Source of the DNA: an uncultured Prevotellaceae bacterium
GTDB lineage: Bacteria; Bacteroidota; Bacteroidia; Bacteroidales; Bacteroidaceae
Length of the DNA stretch: 64,000 nucleotides
Assembly: GCA_902762565.1 (NCBI GenBank)
Contig: CACWOS010000009.1
Location: forward strand, 1 to 64,000
Direction: 5' to 3'
Positions 1 to 8,033 of the stretch are shown here, piece by piece (within the stretch, counting starts at the first letter, position 1; every line of letters begins with the position of its first letter). Position numbers and translations under genes: made by a program. The notes beneath the pieces were generated by a model, which was not told where the DNA came from, searched no databases, and saw only the letters and a list, made by a program, of their open reading frames with translations.

Positions 1-363
1 CGCCAGCTCGTCCTTCAGGTCCACACTGGGCGTGAAGATGATGCGACGGCTGCTGATCAGGCCAGCCTTGACCTCGTTCACGTTCTCCACAGCCTTGCTA
101 CGTAGTCCGAAGCGCATGCTTCCCAGTCCGGGCAGAGCCACGCTGTGACCCTCAGTAGCCCACGCCTTGATGACTTCTCCGGCTGCATCCCAGCAGGCCT
201 TCATCACGCCCTGGCTCACGCCGCTGCGCAGAGCTGCCTCGCGGATCACCTTAGCCTGGGTCAGACTCGAGTACATCTCAGGCTTCATCACATAGCGGTA
301 CTTGCCCGCCGATTCCTTGTCAAACTTCAGCAGTCTCTCTACTGCCTTTACCTTAAGTGCCAT
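1..363 (-). CDS. HU-family DNA-binding protein (Bacteroidota histone-like), partial at window edge
   Basis: Reading from an ATG at 363 towards position 1, the frame stays open for 121 codons and leaves the window, so the C-terminus is missing. The protein starts MALKVKAVERLLKF and has the pattern of the Bacteroidota HU/IHF-like family: a helical N-terminal half with REAALRSGVS, then a beta-arm region with LPGLGSMRFGLRSK and the VNEVKAG...RRIIFTPS segment. These proteins bind and bend DNA and often sit beside VirE/primase-type and amidase-like genes; such genes occur here at 15-18 kb. A TACCTTTG box (536-543, minus strand) lies upstream and leaves a leader of about 165 nt. The family call is firm; the specific role is not. 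Confidence 0.85.
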   Translation of the reverse strand, partial: MALKVKAVERLLKFDKESAGKYRYVMKPEMYSSLTQAKVIREAALRSGVSQGVMKACWDAAGEVIKAWATEGHSVALPGLGSMRFGLRSKAVENVNEVKAGLISSRRIIFTPSVDLKDELA

Positions 364-535
364 AATTGCTATAAATTTTAAGGGTGTAAATAATTTTCCT
401 TCTCCTTAAAACCTATTCCTTCGTTCCTCATTTTTGCCGCTACGCCATGCAGAACTTCCTCGTGCACTAGGAAAAATTTTCTCCATAGCTATGCCGCAAA
501 TTTTAGTCGCTGATGTCATTGTTGCAACTATGTTG

Positions 536-543
536 CAAAGGTA
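536..543 (-). promoter_or_regulatory. Bacteroidota -7 box for the HU-like gene
   Basis: On the minus strand this reads TACCTTTG, matching the TAnnTTTG -7 element of Bacteroidota promoters. It faces the HU-like gene starting at 363, implying a 5' leader of about 165 nt in which I see no reading frame. Confidence 0.6.
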
Positions 544-598
544 CAAATTTTTCCTGAATTGTGCAAGAAAAACGGCAATTATTTTTCAAAAAAAATGC

Positions 599-814
599 AG
601 GTTATAAACTTATAACTCCTGACACCTGACATCTTAATTCCGGTGTTTTACTTGAAACAGAAATTTTTATTATTATATATTATATATAATATATAATAAT
701 AAAGTATATAATTACTATTCTCTCTGTCCACACCTCTCTTCATCACCGTCCAAGGCATCCCATAACTTACGAAAATGTAAATGTCAGGAGTTATAAGTTA
801 TAACTTTATAACCT
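599..814. repeat. Long inverted repeat flanking a perfect AT palindrome
   Basis: The arm at 599-624 is repeated in inverted orientation at 782-814. The two match exactly except that the right arm has seven extra bases (GTTATAA). Both arms end in TATAACTCCTGACA when read outward to inward. Between them lies a separate perfect palindrome (666-703). The stretch 364-919 has no convincing gene; it also contains a short ATCACC-TTTT-AGGTGAT hairpin followed by a T run near 868-890. The element may be a miniature mobile element, a replication or recombination site, or a structured transcript; the sequence alone does not decide. Confidence 0.75.
666..703. repeat. 38-bp perfect palindrome made only of A and T
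   Basis: Every base from 666 to 684 pairs with its mirror base from 685 to 703, and the whole element is A/T. It is centred inside the 599-814 inverted repeat. Such a sequence can extrude as a cruciform. It is not followed by a T-run typical of a terminator and lies far from either flanking start codon. Confidence 0.9.
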
Positions 815-919
815 CCCATATTTCGCCATTCCAAGGAACAATCCGTTAAAAAACCTTTCAAATCCATCACCTTTTAGGTGATTTTTCACAAATCCGCATT
901 ATTTCTGTAATTTTTTCCC

Positions 920-1044
920 TATCTTTGCACCCAGTAATGCATCAAGAGTGGCTCATGTAGCCCACCAACCGGCCTAATCGTTGGCAACGGTGGTAAAAAG
1001 ATGCGAGTGAACGAGACAGATCTATTCACTAAACAGTAAACGAT
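920..1044 (+). promoter_or_regulatory. Promoter (TATCTTTG at 920-927) and short structured leader
   Basis: A consensus -7 box at 920-927 predicts transcription from about 934. The leader to 1044 contains CCACC/GGTGG and CAAC/GTTG complementary segments at about 969-1000 and an AGTGAA/TTCACT pair at about 1007-1031, suggesting a folded 5' UTR. It precedes the small frame at 1045. Confidence 0.5.
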
Positions 1045-1299
1045 ATGGAAATCAAGAAGATTGAGAATTGCAATTATGTCATGTTTCCACGCCTCCAGCA
1101 TTGTGGGCTGAAGCCAGAGCATGTAAATCAAGATGCCTTCAAGGCAGAGTTTAGGCACGTAGAGGGTCACGGTGACTACTGGCTCCTGCACTATCTGCCA
1201 AACCATTTCGCAAAAGCCAGGGAATTCCAGGCTTGTTTAACACGGTGCGTCACTCATTCTATTAAAAATACTATCATTCCCATAGTTCATCGTTACTAA
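1045..1299 (+). CDS. Small hypothetical protein, 84 aa, possibly truncated
   Basis: The frame begins MEIKKIENCNYVMF after a good promoter box and a structured leader, which argues that it is translated. The first 65 residues, containing CGLKPEHVNQ and GDYWLLHYLPNHF, look like ordinary protein. The last 20 residues are of different character and overlap the 3' end of the convergent gene at 1274 by 26 bp, so the gene may be a broken remnant whose original C-terminus was lost. I do not recognise the family. A shadow frame exists on the opposite strand, but the promoter favours this one. Confidence 0.4.
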   Translation: MEIKKIENCNYVMFPRLQHCGLKPEHVNQDAFKAEFRHVEGHGDYWLLHYLPNHFAKAREFQACLTRCVTHSIKNTIIPIVHRY

Positions 1300-1912
1300 T
1301 GACCTCTATTTGCTTAACATTGATGGACCAGTCAGAATCAGGGTGTTCGTCGTTCCATTCATCTGCTGCTTCATTCAAAGCTTGCCATGAGGCGTTAACG
1401 GTTTTACCAATGTAGGCAGACAGGTGGTCGCAGGCCTCTTCAATCGTGTCGAAGTATTCTATGTCTGGTTCACAGTCAACGATATAACGACTAGAAAAGT
1501 ACTTGCCTTCCGCATCGTTAGTGAGATAGGCATCCCAATCGTCACCCTCAGCTGAAAAGTAGAATGTCAAAGATGGATAGACTATCTGAATCAGTTTGAG
1601 TAGAGTGAAAGGAGGTCGCCATGCCGTCTCTGTGAAGAAATAAAGATGGTTCTTCTTCAGTTCCAAGTAGCTCCAAGTACCTCTACAATACACGTCATGC
1701 CAGTCGGCACCAAGCCTTGTTACCAGATTGCCCAGCCATCGTGTTGGATAATAGAAGCCATTTTCCACCAATGGTTTCTTCCTTTCTTGCAGTCGCTTCA
1801 TTTTACCATATAGCGACCTCAGTTCCCGCTGCTCACCCTCGAAGCAGACAGACATAAATGCCGGATTACTCATTTTTTCGACAAAGGTCGGAGATCCCGC
1901 TGAGAAATCCAT
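1274..1912 (-). CDS. Api92/YubB ferredoxin-like-domain protein
   Basis: This 212-residue protein has the pattern of the ferredoxin-like domain found in phage Api92 and plasmid YubB proteins: FYYPTRWLGNLVTRLGADW followed by a strand-rich stretch with FFTETAWRPPFTLL, then IVYPSLTFYFSAEGDDW at about residues 52-125. The C-terminal third, with an acidic DEWNDEHPDSDW segment, is less conserved. Members of this family are carried by phages, plasmids and integrated elements; their biochemical role is unknown. It diverges from the defence-like operon across a symmetrical promoter region (2016-2036). The family call rests on the W-x-P-P and Y-P-x-L motifs and is fairly secure. Confidence 0.7.
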   Translation of the reverse strand: MDFSAGSPTFVEKMSNPAFMSVCFEGEQRELRSLYGKMKRLQERKKPLVENGFYYPTRWLGNLVTRLGADWHDVYCRGTWSYLELKKNHLYFFTETAWRPPFTLLKLIQIVYPSLTFYFSAEGDDWDAYLTNDAEGKYFSSRYIVDCEPDIEYFDTIEEACDHLSAYIGKTVNASWQALNEAADEWNDEHPDSDWSINVKQIEVISNDELWE

Positions 1913-2015
1913 AATAATTATAGTTGTTTAGATCGATTTTGGATAGTTTAGATTACCAAGACGCTATTTTTTAGTCAAAAAACTCACTTTTTCTTATTTT
2001 ATAAGGTAAATTATC

Positions 2016-2036
2016 GCAAAGATTTCGTATCTTTGC
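2016..2036. promoter_or_regulatory. Symmetrical divergent promoter/operator
   Basis: GCAAAGAT (2016-2023) and ATCTTTGC (2029-2036) form a perfect 8-bp inverted repeat around TTCGT. The right arm contains the plus-strand -7 box TATCTTTG (2028-2035) for the operon starting at 2329. The left arm gives AATCTTTG on the minus strand, one base off consensus, facing the gene at 1912. A dimeric regulator or two back-to-back polymerases could use this symmetry. Confidence 0.6.
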
Positions 2037-2041
2037 ATCGT

Positions 2042-2328
2042 TCATACCCACGCCTTCGGGCGAATGGGTGGGACGGCGACATATTGGAAAGCGTCATTGA
2101 TGCTTTGTTTTTGGCTATTTGAACGTCGGAAACTCAAATCCTGTACAAAGACAAAAGCGGAACTTACCGGCGTGGGTATTCAGACTCTGTCCGTTCTTTC
2201 AGGAAGGCTTCCGACGGCCGAAATAGCAGAATGGGCAGGTGAGGATACCCCGCTTTTTGTATGCCGTCATTAGTAGCTAAGAACCCTCTGGCCCACGGGT
2301 ATCAGTCAGAACAACACGTTGCTGACAG
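2042..2328 (+). ncRNA. Long structured 5' leader or small RNA ahead of the defence-like operon
   Basis: Transcription from the 2028-2035 box should begin near 2042, leaving about 287 nt before the methylase start. Features suggesting folding are: ATACCCACGCC (2045-2055) is fully complementary to GGCGTGGGTAT (2173-2183); inside the first arm is a CGCC-TTCG-GGCG tetraloop hairpin; AAAGC pairs with GCTTT at about 2088-2107; ATTTGA pairs with TCAAAT at about 2119-2141; CGTCGGA near 2126 is complementary to TCCGACG near 2206. The AAAGC/GCTTT hairpin and the long-range pairs could nest, while the last two compete and may be alternatives. A 69-codon frame at 2064-2273 crosses the structure and is probably incidental. 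Possible roles are a regulatory leader, or an RNA component of the system. No known RNA family was recognised. Confidence 0.55.
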
Positions 2329-3261
2329 ATGCCAGATCATAAGTCAGTTGATTTATTTGGAGGAAGACCTGCAAGAAGGATTCTCGCCAAACCATTCGTG
2401 AAATGGGTTGGCGGAAAGACTAATTTGCTTAAAATATTAGAATCACAGTTACCTGCTGACTTTGATTCCCAAACGGATGTCACTTATATCGAGCCTTTTG
2501 TTGGTGGTGGTGCTATGCTGTTCCACATGCTGACACGACATCAGAATATCCGTCGTGTCGTCATTAATGACATTAATAAGGGACTTATCAGATGCTATCA
2601 ACTCATTAAAGAAGAACCTCAGACGTTGATTGAACTATTACGCCCCTTTGAACAGAGGTATTATGAGTTAAATGATGAAGAGCGAGAGCAGTATTATTAC
2701 GAGATTCGGAAAAAGTATAACGAAGACAATCTTTCAGCGAACGAAAGAGCAGCCTATATGATATTCCTAAACATCACTTGCTTTAGAGGTATGTACAGAG
2801 AGAATGCATCGGGAGGCTATAACGTACCCTTTGGTCACTATTCGAAACCTAAGATCTGTAATGTCGATGTTATCATGGCTGACCATGAAGCGCTTAAAAA
2901 GGTGGACATTTATTGTGGCGATTATAAAAAAGTTATTTCACATTTAGGCAAAGGATACAACTTTGTGTATTTGGATCCCCCCTACAGGGCTTTAGAAGGC
3001 TCTTGCAACTTCAACCAGTATTTCAAAAATGGTTTTAGCGACAAAGAGCAAGTGGAGCTAAAGGTATTCTGTGACCGCCTGACAGCCAAGGGATGCAAAG
3101 TGATGCAGAGCAACTCTGATAGTACCAATAAAGACGGAACGTCTTACTTCGAGACGCTTTACGAAGGATATACTTTCGGCAAGGTACTTGCCTCACGATA
3201 CATCAATGCTTATGCTGAAAAACGTGAGAAACAGTCTGAGGTGCTGATTACGAACTATTAA
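2329..3261 (+). CDS. Dam-type (D12 class) adenine-N6 DNA methyltransferase
   Basis: The 310-residue protein has the class-alpha Dam order: FVKWVGGKTNLL (about 23-34, SAM-binding start), YIEPFVGGGAMLFH (53-66, motif I), NDINKGLI (80-87), NITCFRGMYREN and catalytic DPPY at 216-219, with target-recognition residues between. Its length is normal. It transfers a methyl group from SAM to adenine in a short site; GATC is common in the family, but specificity cannot be read here. It is first in an operon with a helicase, an SMC-like ATPase and a second methylase, so it likely marks self DNA. The start follows the structured leader; a five-base gap separates it from the next gene. Confidence 0.93.
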   Translation: MPDHKSVDLFGGRPARRILAKPFVKWVGGKTNLLKILESQLPADFDSQTDVTYIEPFVGGGAMLFHMLTRHQNIRRVVINDINKGLIRCYQLIKEEPQTLIELLRPFEQRYYELNDEEREQYYYEIRKKYNEDNLSANERAAYMIFLNITCFRGMYRENASGGYNVPFGHYSKPKICNVDVIMADHEALKKVDIYCGDYKKVISHLGKGYNFVYLDPPYRALEGSCNFNQYFKNGFSDKEQVELKVFCDRLTAKGCKVMQSNSDSTNKDGTSYFETLYEGYTFGKVLASRYINAYAEKREKQSEVLITNY

Positions 3262-3266
3262 TTGGG

Positions 3267-5324
3267 ATGCCTATGTTGAATAAGAGAAAATACAAGCCCA
3301 TATACAGGACTCATAAGGATTCCATTGATCAGGATTTTTATGTCCCCTGCTTTTCTGAGAGTATCAGGCTAGATAGAGCAGCCGGATATTTCTCCCTCCA
3401 CTCATTGACATTGTCTATTGATGGCCTTATTCGTTTTATACGCAAAGGTGGACAAATCAATCTAATATGTAGCCCAGACCTATCCCAAGCTGATGCTGAA
3501 CTTATAGATGCATGTGTGAGCCTTGATAAAGAGCATGTTACGAAGTCGCTAATAGAGTCAATAACTGGAGCCCAACTTTCTGATGAGGAACTTGCCCTAC
3601 TTGATGTTGTTTGCAATATGTTGACGGAAGGGGAATTAACTATAAAGATTGCTTATCAACCACTTGGAATCTTCCACGAGAAATTTGGTATATTTGTTGA
3701 TGAGGAAGATAATAAAGTCTACTTTAATGGCTCATTAAACGAGACAAAAAGAGCCTTTAAGTTTAATCAAGAGAGTATTCAGGTCAACTATTCCTGGTTA
3801 AATGAATATACAGCAACATTCATTGAGGGGGAAGAACGTTATTTTAATCAGTTATGGAACAACCAAGATGAATCGGTTGTGGTGATAGACTTCCCCACAG
3901 CTGTTGAAAAGGAGTTGTTAAACTGCTACAAAAGAAGCGACACCCTCGAAACGGCAATTGATAACTACATTTCCAGCCACATAACGAAAGGGAAGAAGAC
4001 ACTTTATTCTTATCAAGAAGATGCAATCAAACAGTTTTGTGAAAACGGCTACCAGCATTTCTATGAGATGGCAACAGGTACCGGAAAAACCTTCACTTCC
4101 GTCAAGACAATTCAGACTTTAGAAAAGAAGTGCGAAGAGAATTTGTTTGTTGTTGTCTGCGTTCCCCAAGTAGATCTACAGACACAATGGGCTAGTGCAT
4201 TACAGGAGGAAGGATATGACAAAGTCTATCTATTTGGTGGAAATGGGAAATCGTTTGACCTGACGATAGGAGAAGCTACTATAGACTATTACTCAGATGA
4301 CAGAAACGTTATCTGTGTCGCAGTTTATGACACGTTCTTTTCAAAGGTATATCCCAAGATTCAACGCATCCCATCATTGTTCTTGATAGTTGATGAGGCT
4401 CATAACTTGACAAAGGGTAACCTATCGGCATTAGTTAAACTTAATCCAAAATACAAGTTAGGACTCAGTGCAACCATTCAGCGCTTCAGCGAAAGCGAAT
4501 CTGAAGCTATTGCCAGGTTCTTTACCCCTGGTGATACTTTTTATTATGGTATTGAAGACGCCATCGACAACGACTTCCTGTCGAAATATGAATACCATCC
4601 CATTTTTGTTCGTTTGAATGAAGATGAGAATGAGAAGTTCCTGTTTAAGAGCAAACTCCTAGCCCAAGAGATGAACAAAAAAGAACCTGATCAAGAGGTA
4701 ATAGACAAATTGCGTCGAGAGAGGAGCTTAATCTTAAAACAAGCCTCAAACAAAATGGTGAAGCTGAGAGAACTAACTGATAGTGGATACAATTTCGTCA
4801 ACTCTGTAGTATATTGTGGTCAGGGTAAAGATGGTGAAGGAGAGTCTATCATCGACTCTGTAACCAGAGTGCTATATGACAAAGGGTTGGTTGTATCCCA
4901 GTTTACCAGTCATACACTCGACAGAAAAAGAGTACTGTATGAATTTGAACATGGATTCTTTGATACACTTGCGGCAATAAAGTGCTTCGACGAAGGTGTA
5001 GATGTGCCAAAACTGGATAAGATATATATCATGGCTAGCGATAGTGCACTCAGGCAAACCGTTCAGCGACGAGGACGTGTTCTTCGAAAATGTAAGGAGA
5101 GTGGAAAGACCATCGCATACATCTACGACATGGTGGTACTTCCTGCAGTGGAAGCAGGAACCTATGGTTGCGAGGGATTGCTTAAGATTGAACTGTCGAG
5201 AGCAAGAGAATATAACAGGCTCGCCTTGAACAAAGACGAAAATGAAGCCAGATTTTGTGAGATAGAAAACGATTACCACATAACAATTGAAAACGTAACA
5301 GATTATGAATCAGAACCCGATTGA
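3267..5324 (+). CDS. PLD-like nuclease domain fused to DEAD/DEAH helicase
   Basis: Residues 1-200 resemble a phospholipase-D-type nuclease domain: RAAGYFSLHSL (37-47), LICSPDLS, and the HxK motif FHEKFGIFVD (H137, K139) with FNGSLNE (N154) completing the active site. Residues 245-625 are a superfamily 2 helicase: SYQEDAI, Walker A ATGTGKT (269-275), VDEAHN (DEAH 376-379), LGLSAT (398-403), a short insertion, FDEGVDVP and motif VI QRRGRVLR. At 685 residues it resembles restriction-type helicases that travel with methylases. One HxK is visible, so an active nuclease might need dimerisation. It probably translocates on and cuts unmodified DNA; this is inferred. The alternative start at 3273 (MLNKRK) is equally possible. 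Confidence 0.88.
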   Translation: MPMLNKRKYKPIYRTHKDSIDQDFYVPCFSESIRLDRAAGYFSLHSLTLSIDGLIRFIRKGGQINLICSPDLSQADAELIDACVSLDKEHVTKSLIESITGAQLSDEELALLDVVCNMLTEGELTIKIAYQPLGIFHEKFGIFVDEEDNKVYFNGSLNETKRAFKFNQESIQVNYSWLNEYTATFIEGEERYFNQLWNNQDESVVVIDFPTAVEKELLNCYKRSDTLETAIDNYISSHITKGKKTLYSYQEDAIKQFCENGYQHFYEMATGTGKTFTSVKTIQTLEKKCEENLFVVVCVPQVDLQTQWASALQEEGYDKVYLFGGNGKSFDLTIGEATIDYYSDDRNVICVAVYDTFFSKVYPKIQRIPSLFLIVDEAHNLTKGNLSALVKLNPKYKLGLSATIQRFSESESEAIARFFTPGDTFYYGIEDAIDNDFLSKYEYHPIFVRLNEDENEKFLFKSKLLAQEMNKKEPDQEVIDKLRRERSLILKQASNKMVKLRELTDSGYNFVNSVVYCGQGKDGEGESIIDSVTRVLYDKGLVVSQFTSHTLDRKRVLYEFEHGFFDTLAAIKCFDEGVDVPKLDKIYIMASDSALRQTVQRRGRVLRKCKESGKTIAYIYDMVVLPAVEAGTYGCEGLLKIELSRAREYNRLALNKDENEARFCEIENDYHITIENVTDYESEPD

Positions 5325-5478
5325 AGATGTCTTAGACGAACTTCTGTTTACTGAGGTTCAGAAAGAAGGATTTTGGAAGTTCCTGAACTATGCAAAGACT
5401 TGTCAGGAAACCGGTAATAATAAGCAGTTGAAATCACAACTCGAAGAAGTCGTGAGAGAGATTGTGTCTAAATCATAG
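5305..5478 (+). CDS. 57-aa small operon protein
   Basis: An ATG at 5305 opens 57 codons ending at 5478, overlapping the helicase end by 20 bp and stopping four bases before the ATPase start. The product, beginning MNQNPIEDVLDELLF, is predicted helical and charged, with an amphipathic second half (QLKSQLEEVVREIVSKS). Its tight spacing between two operon genes argues for translation. I do not recognise the family. Its position suggests an adaptor or subunit joining the helicase and the ATPase, as small proteins do in other multi-gene defence systems; that is inference. Confidence 0.7.
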   Translation: MNQNPIEDVLDELLFTEVQKEGFWKFLNYAKTCQETGNNKQLKSQLEEVVREIVSKS

Positions 5479-5482
5479 CGTC

Positions 5483-7567
5483 ATGAAGATCAATTACATC
5501 AAATATCACAATTATCGTTGCTTCAAAGACGTAACCATACGTTTTGACACAACAGAGCAGAAGAATATTTCGCTAGTATTAGGAGTCAATGGCTCTGGTA
5601 AAACGGAAATGCTGTTTTCTTTCCAGTGGGTACTTTATGGTTTCGATTTTAGCAGTATGCGCGAGAAGGAAGAAACTCCTTACTCACTTAATTCCACCCT
5701 CCATCATCGGCTCGAAGTAAATCGTCATGCCAACTCCGAAGAATGCTGGGTGGAACTATGCTTCACCAACAAATCTATAGAGTATTTTGTGAAGCGTACT
5801 GAAACCTTCATGCGGATCAATGACAAGATAAATTCGAATACCAAAGTGGAATTGAGCTATAACAAGCCCAATGGTGAACGCACTGCTCCAGAGACAAACA
5901 AAGAGCTAATAGAAGAACTCCTGTCAAGGATTATTCCCAAATCAATTTTGGAAGGAATAACATTTGACGGCGAACGCATGAAAAAACTCAATATTGTTGG
6001 AGACCAATCGAAAGAGACCATCAAAAATGTCATATCTCTTGTTACAAACGAGAAACTCTTTGAATTGTGCAGCGAGGAGATAAAGGATATCAAAGGAGAC
6101 ATCCGTAAAGAGAGGATGCGAATAAACAAGAGCTCTGGAAATGTTACGGCGGAGGAACTTGAACAGGAAATTGAGGACCTCGAAGAAACCCTTGAAGATA
6201 AAGATATCGAATTGAACGGCATATTAAAGAATCAAGAGAATGTTGAAGCGAAGCTCGAAGAAATCTCTTTACAACTATCCCAACTTGAAGATGCAGCAAA
6301 ACTGGAACAGAAACGCAAGGGTTTAGAAAGGGATTTGGCAACGGCAAAGAAACACTTCGAGCAAAACACCGATCAGTTTTTTAAGCGACTACTTGATGGA
6401 TATGCATTGGTAACAGATAAACTGGTGGACGATGTAAAATCCTCAATAGAGAATGTAGATGTTCCTGCAGGTCTTACAGTTGAGGCTGTTAAAAGCATCT
6501 TAAAGCGCCCCAAGTGCATCTGTGGCTGCGATATGAATGATGACATCGTGAAGCATTTAACAGAAATGATTGCTGCACTACCTCCAGATAATATTAGCAG
6601 CACGCTACTTTATATGGCCAACCAGTTTGATGGAGAGAAGAAAAGGGCAAAGAAGTTGCTTAAAGAAAGCTATAAGGCCATGAAAGATAGCGAAGATGAG
6701 GTTGCAAACATAAAAATCGAATTGTCAGAAATCTCATCATCGTTAGTTTCAAACGTATCAGACACAATTAAACAGCTTGAAACAGAAAGAAGGGAACAAG
6801 ACGAGTTGATGGGACGTTTGAAAGGTAATGAAGACCGATGTCGTGGAATGATTGACAAATCGAGCAAGAGACTGAAGGAAGCCCAAAAAGAGCTAGAAGA
6901 AGCATCAGGAAGTCAAGAGCAAATAAAGGCTTTGGACGCAGAACAGAATGTTTTGGAACTCTTTATGAATGCCATCATAAAAATTGGTGAGCGGAATAGC
7001 GAACTGTCACTTGAGAGCATCAATAGTTATCTTACTAATGCTTATACCTTGCTTAGTGAGGATACTGGTAGACGTATCTACTTATGTCAGCACGGAAGAA
7101 GAGAAAAGTACAGGCTTGTTACCTACGTAAAAAGCAAGTACGATGAACTACGATCTTCATGGGTCAATAGCGGACATATCAAAACTTTGGAAGATGATGG
7201 GCTTAGCGAAAGTGAGATACACGAAAGAATTGTTCTTGAGGTCGTAGAAGGAAAGTCTACTGGACAGAGCAAGGTGAATTCATTAGCTTTTGCTAAGGCT
7301 GTTTTGGATTATTCGAATGAAGACCGGACAGCCGACAAATTAAAAGTCTCGCATGACTACCCGTTTTTGATAGATTCTCCATTCACCGAACTGAGCGGAA
7401 AGAATCTGGATAACGTGGCTCAATATATTCACACATTTGCCAACCAGATTATTTTAATGGCAGATGACAAGAGCTATGGTGGTGTTCAGCAACTTGTAGC
7501 GCCTTCAGTAAAATCAACTGCAAGACTACTAAAAGATTCAACAGAAGGTTTCACTTATACAAAATAA
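5483..7567 (+). CDS. DndD-like SMC/RecN-family AAA ATPase
   Basis: The start at 5483 (MKINYIKYHNYRCF) is chosen because it follows the 57-aa gene and begins exactly with the conserved SMC N-terminal strand; the upstream ATG at 5462 would overlap that gene. The 694-residue protein has Walker A GVNGSGKT (34-41), FDGERM near 161-166, coiled coils at about 215-295 and 385-485, a cysteine cluster CICGC (345-349) with PKC at 343-345 at the hook, and a C-terminal Walker B-like YPFLIDSPFTELSG (from 626). This order matches DndD of the DNA phosphorothioation system and related repair-like ATPases. No DndA, B, C or E gene is nearby, so it probably serves in DNA sensing or degradation rather than sulfur modification. 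Confidence 0.88.
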   Translation: MKINYIKYHNYRCFKDVTIRFDTTEQKNISLVLGVNGSGKTEMLFSFQWVLYGFDFSSMREKEETPYSLNSTLHHRLEVNRHANSEECWVELCFTNKSIEYFVKRTETFMRINDKINSNTKVELSYNKPNGERTAPETNKELIEELLSRIIPKSILEGITFDGERMKKLNIVGDQSKETIKNVISLVTNEKLFELCSEEIKDIKGDIRKERMRINKSSGNVTAEELEQEIEDLEETLEDKDIELNGILKNQENVEAKLEEISLQLSQLEDAAKLEQKRKGLERDLATAKKHFEQNTDQFFKRLLDGYALVTDKLVDDVKSSIENVDVPAGLTVEAVKSILKRPKCICGCDMNDDIVKHLTEMIAALPPDNISSTLLYMANQFDGEKKRAKKLLKESYKAMKDSEDEVANIKIELSEISSSLVSNVSDTIKQLETERREQDELMGRLKGNEDRCRGMIDKSSKRLKEAQKELEEASGSQEQIKALDAEQNVLELFMNAIIKIGERNSELSLESINSYLTNAYTLLSEDTGRRIYLCQHGRREKYRLVTYVKSKYDELRSSWVNSGHIKTLEDDGLSESEIHERIVLEVVEGKSTGQSKVNSLAFAKAVLDYSNEDRTADKLKVSHDYPFLIDSPFTELSGKNLDNVAQYIHTFANQIILMADDKSYGGVQQLVAPSVKSTARLLKDSTEGFTYTK

Positions 7568-7572
7568 CTACT

Positions 7573-8028
7573 ATGCCAATCAATATAGACAATACATATC
7601 GTATAAATCGTAATCTCGATCAAGATGAGCAGATGCGATATTTGGTGAGAGACCTCAAAGTATTTAATGGCTACCCACAGATCCTTACAATCTCTGCACT
7701 TATTGGCTATGTAAATCAGGCGTATGTTCCTTTTCAGAATAGGGCAGAGCCTGTACAAACAACATTCTTTGAAGATAGAGAAAAGGAGATAATGAACTTC
7801 CTGGCTTATCTGAAAGAAGGCAATCAGTCCATTCTACAGGAAAGGCCCAAAGAAGATCCAGATAGAAATAAGATGTACCAAGCATTCGAGTTTTATGCTA
7901 ATGGTGGATTTCCTATTTTGTGTAAGAAATTAGGGGTAGACTTTGCTGACAAGAGCAAAAATGACAGATATACAATACTGCATAATTACTACAATATGTT
8001 GGTTTCAAACGATTTAATGGACGTGTAA
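7573..8028 (+). CDS. Dnd-system-associated-protein-4-like protein
   Basis: A 151-residue protein, five bases after the ATPase. It matches the remembered pattern of proteins annotated as dnd system-associated protein 4: a helical N-terminus, ILTISALIGYVNQAYVPF (about 37-54), a FFEDREKEIMNFLAYL region and EFYANGGFPILCKKL near 107-121 (the ANGG motif). The function of that family is not known to me; members occur with phosphorothioation and restriction genes. Together with the DndD-like ATPase it points to borrowing of Dnd-linked parts into a methylation-based operon. Assignment rests on motif memory, so it is moderate. Confidence 0.6.
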   Translation: MPINIDNTYRINRNLDQDEQMRYLVRDLKVFNGYPQILTISALIGYVNQAYVPFQNRAEPVQTTFFEDREKEIMNFLAYLKEGNQSILQERPKEDPDRNKMYQAFEFYANGGFPILCKKLGVDFADKSKNDRYTILHNYYNMLVSNDLMDV

Positions 8029-8033
8029 CTGTT

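Noticed and set aside
2064..2273. A 69-codon plus-strand frame in the leader of the defence-like operon
   Set aside because: It crosses the strong base-paired segments, starts inside a hairpin and has no domain-like composition; I consider it incidental to a structured RNA.
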